From JAQVEM01 sp964601205 (GTDB lineage Bacteria > Actinomycetota > Humimicrobiia > Humimicrobiales > Humimicrobiaceae): a stretch of 15,072 nt of DNA. The position numbers and the translations under genes were made by a program. Positions 1 to 5,610 of the stretch are shown here, one piece after another. Numbering within the stretch: the stretch's first letter is position 1; the number at the start of each line of letters is the position of its first letter. The DNA lies in contig CAZRML010000009.1 of assembly GCA_964601205.1 (NCBI GenBank), positions 1 through 15,072 on the forward strand, read 5' to 3'. The notes under the pieces are model-generated. The model was not told the origin of the DNA and made no database searches. It was given only the letters and a program-made list of their open reading frames with translations.

Positions 1-399
1 TGGTTCTGTAGAAGGTATGCCGGTAAACTTAAATATGAGCTTATCATGCACGATGGTTCGCCGCTGGAAGGAAAGGATGCCATTTATAAGAAAATCTTAT
101 CAGAGGTAAACCTGATGGATTATTCTCCGGAAAGTTATTTGAGGGATGTTGATGAAGGCTTTTACTGTACCAGTTACATTAGAGCCTGGATTTTCCAATC
201 GCAGCTTGAAGAATACCTTTGCCGAAAATTTGGTTACCGCTGGTTTGCCAAAAAAGCAGCTGGCTCTTTCTTAAAAGAGCTCTGGCACTATGGACAGAAA
301 TACTCCCCGGAAGAAATCCTGTCCCAGCTGGGTTTTGATAAGATGAATATAGATTACCTGATATACTCACTTATAGACAGAATTAAACGCTTTAAGTAA
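1..399 (+). CDS. C-terminal part of a possible M3-like (gluzincin) metallopeptidase, truncated by the window start
   Basis: The frame is open from base 1 and ends at TAA 397-399, giving 132 residues of a protein whose start lies outside the window. A Met codon at 46 is internal, because coding sequence continues upstream of it without a stop. The segment is helical and rich in aromatic and charged residues, with a stretch reading roughly YLRDVDEGFYCTSYIRAW, then a Phe-Gly-Tyr-Arg-Trp-Phe run and an LxELW motif. From memory this resembles the C-terminal helices of uncharacterised M3/oligopeptidase-like proteins, where a Tyr next to the active site sits in a similar DVDxGFYxxxYxRAW context. The HExxH zinc motif that would prove the family is not in the visible part. 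The partial coding sequence is secure; the product name is tentative. Confidence 0.5.
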   Translation, partial: WFCRRYAGKLKYELIMHDGSPLEGKDAIYKKILSEVNLMDYSPESYLRDVDEGFYCTSYIRAWIFQSQLEEYLCRKFGYRWFAKKAAGSFLKELWHYGQKYSPEEILSQLGFDKMNIDYLIYSLIDRIKRFK

Positions 400-513
400 T
401 TAAATACCCCTATTTCATAATCCACCTCAACTTTTATAATAGTTTTTAGTCTGGATTAAATTGCCATGTAATAAATATAAATGAAGTGTAGAAATATTCA
501 ATGGTAATTTACT

Positions 514-542
514 TGAGCTTAATATAGCCAATAAACTATAAT
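514..542 (+). promoter_or_regulatory. Candidate sigma-70 promoter for apt
   Basis: TTGAGC at 514-519 (four of six matches to TTGACA) is separated by exactly 17 bp from a perfect TATAAT at 537-542. Transcription would start near 549 and leave a leader of about 105 nt before the TTG start at 655. A second TATAAT at 552-557 lacks a good -35 box. The rest of the gene-free stretch 400-654 is AT-rich with no other clear signal. Confidence 0.5.
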
Positions 543-654
543 GTTATAGGATATAATATATTTGCAATAGCCGGTTGTTTTTACTGTTCCGGGTATATTA
601 TAGAATTTTATTTACGAAGTTTTTGTGGATAATATTTTACAGAAAGGATAAAAA

Positions 655-1176
655 TTGGATTTAAAACAAAAAATAAGAAGCATACCGGATTTCCCGGAAA
701 AGGGAGTGGTTTTCAGAGATATTACAACCCTGCTCAGAGATGGTGAAGCATTCAGATATTCGGTAGATAAAATGGTCGAATATTGCCAGGGCAAAGAAAT
801 TGATGCAGTTCTGGGTGCTGAAGCAAGAGGCTTTATATACGGAGCCGTGGTTGCTTACAGGCTGGGTGTGGGATTTATTCCGGTCAGGAAACCCGGTAAA
901 CTTCCCTATGACACATGTGAGGTATCATATGAGCTTGAGTACGGAAAAAATATCCTGCAAATGCATGTTGATGCTATTAAAAAAGGTGATAAGATTTTAA
1001 TTGTAGATGACCTGGTAGCAACCGGAGGTACCGGAAAAGCCAAAGCTGAACTTGTTGAAAAAATGGGTGGCGAGGTTGTAGGATTTTGCTTTTTAATTGA
1101 GCTGGAATTTTTAAATCCCAGAGAAGCTTTAAAGGGTTATGAAGTATTTTCATTAATTAAATATGAATCGGAATAA
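655..1176 (+). CDS. apt: Adenine phosphoribosyltransferase
   Basis: This cytoplasmic enzyme condenses adenine with phosphoribosyl pyrophosphate to give AMP and pyrophosphate, in purine salvage. The 173-residue length is normal for the family. Visible hallmarks are the N-terminal FPEKGVVFRDIT block (residues 13-24), the AEARGF segment (55-60), the RKPGKLP loop (78-84) and the PRPP-binding motif VDDLVATGGT (117-126). The start is TTG at 655. A stop (649-651) lies in frame just upstream, the next Met is at residue 40, and a GAAAGGA ribosome-binding site at 642-648 is well spaced, so TTG is the only sensible start. The DUF1844 gene begins 24 bp downstream on the same strand and is probably co-transcribed. 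No purine-riboswitch signature is evident in the leader. Confidence 0.95.
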   Translation: MDLKQKIRSIPDFPEKGVVFRDITTLLRDGEAFRYSVDKMVEYCQGKEIDAVLGAEARGFIYGAVVAYRLGVGFIPVRKPGKLPYDTCEVSYELEYGKNILQMHVDAIKKGDKILIVDDLVATGGTGKAKAELVEKMGGEVVGFCFLIELEFLNPREALKGYEVFSLIKYESE

Positions 1177-1200
1177 TAAATTAGAGGAAGGTGATTACAT

Positions 1201-1605
1201 ATGGCAAAAGATAAGAAAAAAGAAAAGGATGTCACCGGTGGAGACGGAGAAGATAAAGAGCTAAAAGATAAATCTGTCAAGGAAGACCTTAAGGGCAGGG
1301 GAGAGAAAGAAGAGAAGAAAGAGGAAGAGTTAATTAAGGAGCTACAGGAGGAAATTGATAAATTAACTACGAAAGATATCATAATCCAGATGATGATGTC
1401 CCTTTCAAGTCTTGCCTATAAAAAAATGGGGCTTCCCGTGGGGGTAAATGATAAGTACAGGGATAAACAACAGGCAAAGCTGGCCATAGATGGTTTTGAT
1501 GCACTGCTTAAAGTTATCGTAGATGAAGCAGGTGCGGAAGAAATGGAAAACTTAAAATCTTCTCTATCTAATCTGCAGATAAATTTTGTTAAAGCTTTTT
1601 CTTGA
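1201..1605 (+). CDS. DUF1844 family protein
   Basis: This 134-residue protein has no signal peptide. Residues 1-55 are an extremely charged Lys/Glu-rich tail, probably disordered. Residues 57-133 match my recollection of the DUF1844 domain: a hydrophobic helix (TTKDIIIQMMMSLSSLAYKKMG), then a DKQQAKLAIDGFDAL helix, then a C-terminal helix ending LQINFVKAF. The function of DUF1844 is unknown to me. It is a small helical domain found in several bacterial phyla, often near housekeeping genes. The ribosome-binding site AGAGGAAGGTGAT (1183-1195) is strong and fixes the ATG at 1201. The gene lies 24 bp after apt, and its last 17 bp overlap the end of the convergent minus-strand gene, so the two transcripts would be complementary at their 3' ends. 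Confidence 0.8.
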   Translation: MAKDKKKEKDVTGGDGEDKELKDKSVKEDLKGRGEKEEKKEEELIKELQEEIDKLTTKDIIIQMMMSLSSLAYKKMGLPVGVNDKYRDKQQAKLAIDGFDALLKVIVDEAGAEEMENLKSSLSNLQINFVKAFS

Positions 1606-2107
1606 TATATTCTCTTGCTTCCTTAATAGCAAGTTTTACAGCTTCTCCGGGTGTGCTGGCTCTGATTATATGAGCGGTGTTTTTGTTTTGATGCGGGCAG
1701 ACTTCCCAGGTTCTTAAACCAATTAAAGGTTTGCCAAAAGTCAATGTGTAGCCAATTTCCGAAAGAGTGCCGTAGCTTCCATTAATAGCGATTACTGCAT
1801 GGGATGACAGCGCAATTATTAAATTTCTGGCATACCCCATTCCAGTAGGTATTTTTATCCCGACATATTTGTTTGCTGATTTTTCATCTGTGCCGGGTAA
1901 TATGCCTATTGTAAGTCCTCCTTCTTCACTGGCGCCTTTACACGCAGATTCCATTACGCCTGTTAAGCCGCCGCAAATCAGGACTGCTCCATTTCTGGCG
2001 ATTTCTCTGCCAACTTCAAAGGCGAGTTTACGAATTTTACTATCTGCCCTGCTGCCGCCGATAACGGAAATTTTTATAATTTCTTCTTTGTCGCCTGTAA
2101 TTTTCAT
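1589..2107 (-). CDS. TIGR00725 family, LOG/SLOG Rossmann-fold protein
   Basis: This 172-residue Rossmann-like protein belongs to the broad LOG ('lysine decarboxylase-like') superfamily. Visible elements are the first strand and loop ISVIGGSR (13-20), CGGLTGVMESACKGA (45-59), ILPGTD (69-74), the ARN segment (93-95) whose Arg aligns with the Arg of the LOG active site, and NGSYGTLSE (109-117), a variant of the PGGxGTxxE nucleotide-binding motif with Ser in place of the second Gly. LOG enzymes release free bases from nucleoside monophosphates. Whether TIGR00725 proteins do so is not established, so I do not assign a reaction. The ATG at 2105-2107 is supported by GGAGG on the minus strand (plus-strand CCTCC 2113-2117), five bases away. 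It is convergent with the DUF1844 gene and divergent from the small gene at 2361. Confidence 0.85.
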   Translation of the reverse strand: MKITGDKEEIIKISVIGGSRADSKIRKLAFEVGREIARNGAVLICGGLTGVMESACKGASEEGGLTIGILPGTDEKSANKYVGIKIPTGMGYARNLIIALSSHAVIAINGSYGTLSEIGYTLTFGKPLIGLRTWEVCPHQNKNTAHIIRASTPGEAVKLAIKEAREYIKKKL

Positions 2108-2284
2108 TTGTGCCTCCGGTTTTTTGCCTTTAATTTTTTTGATTTTTTAACACTTATAAAATTAAAAGTTATCCTGCATGTTAAGTAAAAATAAAAATCT
2201 AAAATATTCTTTTTTATTATAACATTATTGTATCCATTTAAAGGTTTTTTAAAATATATAAGGTGGTTATGCCGGGTAGATAGC

Positions 2285-2324
2285 AATTTGACAATTTGAC
2301 TTTTAATAGATATACTCATATACA
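2285..2324 (+). promoter_or_regulatory. Strong duplicated sigma-70 promoter with an 8-bp tandem repeat
   Basis: TTGACA at 2288-2293 is a perfect -35 box, 17 bp from TATACT at 2311-2316. Shifted by 8 bp, TTGACT at 2296-2301 is again 17 bp from TATACA at 2319-2324. The -35 region is an exact tandem duplication of AATTTGAC (2285-2292 and 2293-2300), and the two -10 boxes are also spaced by 8 bp. Transcription would start around 2323-2331, giving a leader of 30-38 nt for the gene at 2361. The repeat could also be an operator, as ribbon-helix-helix proteins often bind short repeats over their own promoter. Confidence 0.7.
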
Positions 2325-2360
2325 TAAAAATACAATAAAAATATAGTAAGAGGTTGCGAT

Positions 2361-2597
2361 ATGGCAGAAAGAAAGCAGGATTATTTCAGAGTACCAATAA
2401 CTATGCCTTCAGGCATGGTTTCATTTCTGGAAAATCTGGGTATTGAATGTAAAAAATCAGGCGGTCACAAAATAGCAAATACGATGATTGTAAGAAGTGC
2501 AATAAAACTTTTAATGGATCTGAACCTGGATATTTCAGGCGTAAAGTCTGAAGAAGAACTTGAAAAAAGGATAAAAGAGGCTGCAAAGAAGTATTGA
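2361..2597 (+). CDS. Small ribbon-helix-helix-like protein, putative DNA-binding regulator
   Basis: This is a 78-residue, basic and acidic, cytoplasmic protein. The N-terminal RVPITMP (10-16) looks like the beta-strand of a ribbon-helix-helix (Arc/CopG/MetJ-type) fold. Helix A follows at about 18-34 (GMVSFLENLGIE), then a Gly-containing turn, then helix B at about 39-55 (ANTMIVRSAIKLLMDL), which resembles the 'xxxVIRxAxxxLL' second helix of that fold. The tail (57-78) is an amphipathic charged helix. I infer a dimeric DNA-binding protein; the target is unknown. The ATG is preceded by AAGAGG (2348-2353), seven bases away. The strong promoter with tandem repeats directly upstream would suit autoregulation. 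There is no partner toxin gene next to it, so a toxin-antitoxin role is not supported. Confidence 0.7.
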   Translation: MAERKQDYFRVPITMPSGMVSFLENLGIECKKSGGHKIANTMIVRSAIKLLMDLNLDISGVKSEEELEKRIKEAAKKY

Positions 2598-2656
2598 GCG
2601 TACAAATTCTGTCTGCTTGTTCCTGTATAAAAGAAATACCCTTAGGTCTTTAGATA

Positions 2657-2679
2657 ATAGTGGTATAATTTTCCACTAT
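2657..2679 (+). promoter_or_regulatory. Extended -10 promoter inside an inverted repeat, upstream of trxB
   Basis: ATAGTGG (2657-2663) and CCACTAT (2673-2679) are a perfect 7-bp inverted repeat with a 9-bp spacer. An extended -10 element TGGTATAAT (2661-2669) starts within the left arm and runs into the spacer. No good -35 box lies 17-18 bp upstream, as expected for extended -10 promoters. It is about 120-130 bp before trxB. A protein bound to the dyad would block the promoter. It could alternatively be a weak terminator of the upstream small gene, but the T-rich run (2686-2691) is offset from the stem. Confidence 0.4.
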
Positions 2680-2798
2680 ACTCCTATTTTTTCATTTATT
2701 TTAAATTCTAAATATTTATAATAATAAATATGGCACAGGCTTTTGTTTATTTATGTCTGTATTAAAAAAATTCTTAAACATGGAGGTATTGGGCTATT

Positions 2799-3755
2799 AT
2801 GTACGAGTTTAAAACTGATCTGGTTATCGTGGGTGCAGGGCCCGGGGGGTTGAGCGCCGCATTGTATTCAAAAAGAAGCGGGCTAAATTTTGAAATTGTG
2901 GAAAAACTTATGCCGGGTGGGCAAATAATAAAAACAGATTCAATAGAAAATTACCCCGGGTTTAAAGAAAATATATCGGGTTTTGAACTTGCGCAGAATC
3001 TTGTGGAGCATTGTAAAAAACTGGGTATTGAAGTCAGAGATAGTTTTGATGTAAGCTCAGTTGAATTGAATGAAAATAATCAAAACGGTAAATCTTATAA
3101 ATTTAAGTGCCAGAGTAATAAAGGAATCATACTGACAAATTCACTAATTATAGCAACAGGTGCCAGTCCTTCCAGGCTGGGAGTTGAGGGCGAAGAAAAG
3201 TTTATTGGCAGTGGCGTTTCATTTTGTGCTACATGCGATGGGGCCTTATATAGAGATAAAGAAGTTGCTGTTGTGGGAGGGGGGAATACAGCGCTTGAAG
3301 AAGCTATATTCCTTACAAAGTTTGTGAAAAGGGTATATGTAATACATAGGAGGGACGAGCTTCGTGCAGAACAGATTTTAAGGGATAGAGCATTTAAAAA
3401 TGATAAAATAAAGTTCTTATGGAGCTGTGTGATAGAGAGATTTGCCGGTAGCGATAGGTTAGAGGAGATTCTGGTAAGGGATAAGAAAGAAAACAAAACA
3501 TTTAAACTAAAAATTAGCGCAGTTTTTGAATACGTGGGGCTGGACCCCAATTCACCAATGGTAAGTGACCTGGTGGATTCTGATGACAGGGGCTTTATTA
3601 TAACAAATTCCAGAATGGAAACTTCTATGCCTGGCATTTTTGCGGTTGGGGACGTCAGAAGCACTCCCCTGAGGCAGGTTATAACTGCGGTTGCAGATGG
3701 GTCAATAGCTGCAATATATGCTGATAGATTTCTGTACAGTCTGGAGCACGGATAG
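2799..3755 (+). CDS. trxB: Thioredoxin reductase (NADPH, FAD flavoprotein)
   Basis: This low-molecular-weight thioredoxin reductase passes electrons from NADPH through FAD and a redox-active disulfide to thioredoxin. At 318 residues it has the usual length. In order it shows the FAD-binding GAGPGG (12-17), the MPGGQI and ENYPGF segments (39-44 and 50-55), the ATG motif (119-121), the active-site CATC (143-146), the NADP-binding VVGGGNTA (158-165), the HRRDELRA signature for NADPH 2'-phosphate (183-190) and the C-terminal FAVGDVR (281-287). GGAGGT at 2782-2787 is 11 bases from the ATG, slightly long but adequate. The CwlM-like gene follows after 84 bp. No thioredoxin gene is adjacent, although in many Actinobacteria trxA/trxC sits between trxB and cwlM. 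Confidence 0.95.
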   Translation: MYEFKTDLVIVGAGPGGLSAALYSKRSGLNFEIVEKLMPGGQIIKTDSIENYPGFKENISGFELAQNLVEHCKKLGIEVRDSFDVSSVELNENNQNGKSYKFKCQSNKGIILTNSLIIATGASPSRLGVEGEEKFIGSGVSFCATCDGALYRDKEVAVVGGGNTALEEAIFLTKFVKRVYVIHRRDELRAEQILRDRAFKNDKIKFLWSCVIERFAGSDRLEEILVRDKKENKTFKLKISAVFEYVGLDPNSPMVSDLVDSDDRGFIITNSRMETSMPGIFAVGDVRSTPLRQVITAVADGSIAAIYADRFLYSLEHG

Positions 3756-3839
3756 ATTTTATCGTATTTTGTTTTCAATTTAGCTCCAGGGACAGTAAAA
3801 AACTAGATTTAAGTTATCAAAATTATATAAATTATAGAA

Positions 3840-4907
3840 ATGGAAATAATAAAAAGGAATTCATCAGGAGAAAAAGTTACAGACATCCAGAGGAGATTAA
3901 AATTGCTTGGTTACTGCCCTGATACAGTAGAGATTGACGGAATTTTTGGTGTTAAAACCGAAAATTCTGTAAGAAAATTCCAGCAGGACAGAGGACTCAT
4001 GGTAACCGGCGTTGTAGATCAGGAAACCTGGCAGGAGTTAGTCGATGCAGGATATAAAATAGGCGAAAGGATGTTATACCTGAAATATCCGCCCTTCAGG
4101 GGGGATGATGTCAGGACTCTTCAGCTCTGGTTGAAAACTCTGGGCTTCTATCCTTATAATGAAAATGGTATATTCTGCGATAAAACGAACCGGGCGCTTC
4201 TGGAGTTTCAGAGAAATATGAATATCGCTGATGATGGTATAGCAGGAGAAGAAACAGTACGCAGCCTTAAAAGTTTAAAAAGAATCATAACCTCAAAAGA
4301 AACTTCTAATTTTCCCCTGGTAAAAAATTTGAGCAAACAAAAAAAATTACAGGACAACAGAGTTATTCTGGATTACAGCGCAAACATTGAGGATATGGGC
4401 AGCGCCGGGGAGTACCTCAATGAAAAGGTGTATATCTGTAGCAGTATAGTAAATTTTTGCAGGGATATGTTATCAGGGGAAGGTATTGAAACACTTAATT
4501 CTATAAGTGAAGATGAAAAGCAAAATGTGTTTTTATATGACAGAGTTGAATATATAAATAAGAGCAACGCGGATCTTCTTGTAAGTATAGACTTAAATTA
4601 TTCAGTAGATAAAAATGCTAATGGCTCAAGTTGCTTTTATTTTAAGGGCCTTAAGTCTTATTCTATTGATGGGTATAGAATTGCCAGCCTGATTCAGGAT
4701 AAAATTGTGAGCGACCTGGGGATTCTTGACTGCAGGGTTCACGGGACAAACCACGCTATATTAAAAGCTACAAATTTAATCTCGGTACTGGTGGAACCTG
4801 CTTTCATTTCAAACTCCGGTGAGAGAGAAAGATTAAAAAAATCCAGTTATCAGAAAAAAATAAGTGAAAGCATAGTAGCAAGTATCCTGGAATATCTCAT
4901 TGGGTAA
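3840..4907 (+). CDS. CwlM-like protein: two peptidoglycan-binding domains plus a degenerate amidase domain
   Basis: This 355-residue protein has no signal peptide or membrane segment, so it is probably cytoplasmic. Residues 9-68 and 86-145 are two PG_binding_1 repeats (pattern DIQRRLKLLGY...DGIFGxKTxxxVRKFQ, then TLQLWLKTLGF...ALLEFQ). Residues 174-355 align with Amidase_3 (N-acetylmuramoyl-L-alanine amidase). The catalytic Glu is kept in VEPAFISN (E319) and one zinc-ligand Glu may remain (E195), but the DPGHGG histidine is lost (DYSANI, 178-183) and SIHAN has become SIDLN (D251). Hydrolase activity is therefore unlikely. The domain order, absent signal peptide and position after trxB match mycobacterial CwlM, reported to be a cytoplasmic regulator of MurA. 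Orthology is inferred. There is no ribosome-binding site before the ATG, and no better in-frame start is evident nearby. Confidence 0.8.
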   Translation: MEIIKRNSSGEKVTDIQRRLKLLGYCPDTVEIDGIFGVKTENSVRKFQQDRGLMVTGVVDQETWQELVDAGYKIGERMLYLKYPPFRGDDVRTLQLWLKTLGFYPYNENGIFCDKTNRALLEFQRNMNIADDGIAGEETVRSLKSLKRIITSKETSNFPLVKNLSKQKKLQDNRVILDYSANIEDMGSAGEYLNEKVYICSSIVNFCRDMLSGEGIETLNSISEDEKQNVFLYDRVEYINKSNADLLVSIDLNYSVDKNANGSSCFYFKGLKSYSIDGYRIASLIQDKIVSDLGILDCRVHGTNHAILKATNLISVLVEPAFISNSGERERLKKSSYQKKISESIVASILEYLIG

Positions 4908-5008
4908 ATAATAAATTAATTTTATAAAGAATTAAAGAAATTTTTAAAATTTAAAAAACAGATTTAAGATTTTAAAAATAAAGGAGATATTTCCGGTAAA
5001 TAAGATAA

Positions 5009-5503
5009 GTGGTGAGGGCAATTATTAGAGAATATAAGATGTTTTTTTTAAAAAATTTATTAAAAAAAAAGTTTTATTTCTTGCTTCTGCTGGCCCAGGC
5101 TATTCTGGTTATTTTTATGGCTACAGCCTGCAGCAGTTATGATAATAAATTTGATGTAGTATATTTTTTTAAAACAGAGCCCGAAAAAGCAGTTCTGGAT
5201 TTTTTGCAGTCACTTGACAACAAAGACCCCGATTATATTTATACAAATTTATTACCGGACAAAGATAGGAATAATATAAGTAGAGAAAAATATGTGGAAG
5301 ATTTTAAAAAAATTTTATCAGAGGTGGACCAAATAAACATAATAAGTACTGTATACCTTGGATATGAAGATGATATGAGCAAAGTGGTAGCAGAATTTGA
5401 AATAATTTATAAAAATGGGGAAGCAAAGCAATATAAGAAATACATTTACCTGACCGAGGAGAGCGGTAAATGGAAGATAATTTTTGAAAAAACTTTTATA
5501 TAA
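5009..5503 (+). CDS. Small putative lipoprotein, unknown function
   Basis: The N-terminus has a Lys-rich region, a long hydrophobic stretch and a lipobox-like Ala-Thr-Ala-Cys (Cys 41 from the GTG at 5009), so it is probably a lipid-anchored extracytoplasmic protein. The mature part (about 120 residues) begins with a helix containing EKAVLDFLQSLDNKD and ends in several beta-strands (STVYLGYE, VVAEFEIIYKNG, KYIYLTEESGKWKIIFEK). This layout resembles the NTF2-like/DUF4878 lipoprotein fold; I recognise no specific family. The start is uncertain. GTG 5009 or GTG 5012 gives an unusually long signal region. ATG 5039 gives a typical one with the lipid Cys at position 31, and a weak AGAG lies nine bases before it. 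AAGGAG at 4981-4986 is too far from any of these starts. It lies 101 bp after the CwlM-like gene. Confidence 0.7.
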   Translation: MVRAIIREYKMFFLKNLLKKKFYFLLLLAQAILVIFMATACSSYDNKFDVVYFFKTEPEKAVLDFLQSLDNKDPDYIYTNLLPDKDRNNISREKYVEDFKKILSEVDQINIISTVYLGYEDDMSKVVAEFEIIYKNGEAKQYKKYIYLTEESGKWKIIFEKTFI

Positions 5504-5517
5504 TAAGTAAATGTTTT

Positions 5518-5547
5518 TTGTAAATAATTTATAATATTTGGTATAAT
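5518..5547 (+). promoter_or_regulatory. Candidate extended -10 promoter for the 591-residue lipoprotein gene
   Basis: TGGTATAAT at 5539-5547 is an extended -10 element with a perfect TATAAT. TTGTAA at 5518-5523 (four of six to TTGACA) lies 18 bp upstream. Transcription would begin near 5554, 57 nt before the ATG at 5611. The same nine bases TGGTATAAT occur upstream of trxB at 2661-2669. Confidence 0.5.
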
Positions 5548-5610
5548 ATTTACCCAAGAATATAATAATACCTGCTGGAGGTATTAAAGAATTTGAATTG
5601 GAATTAAGTT

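Noticed and set aside
543..654. Purine riboswitch in the apt leader
   Set aside because: The leader lacks the conserved core sequences and three-way junction of purine riboswitches; only AT-rich DNA and a CCGG pair are seen.
2104..2325. Minus-strand open frame of 73 codons just upstream of the LOG-type gene
   Set aside because: It lies in AT-rich intergenic DNA, is dominated by Lys, Ile, Asn and Phe from AT-only codons, has no ribosome-binding site, and runs over the strong plus-strand promoter. No family resemblance.
2361..2597. Antitoxin of a toxin-antitoxin pair
   Set aside because: The protein is ribbon-helix-helix-like, but no small toxin gene overlaps or follows it on the same strand.
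3095..3778. Minus-strand open frame of 227 codons opposite trxB
   Set aside because: It is the shadow of the trxB reading frame, with a Ser/Leu/Pro-rich composition typical of antisense translation; trxB on the other strand is unambiguous.
5577..5607. Possible leader peptide: GGAGGT followed by TTG AAT TGG AAT TAA before the large lipoprotein gene
   Set aside because: A four-codon peptide with one Trp and no attenuator-like alternative stems is too short to support; the GGAGGT may simply be a distant ribosome-binding site.
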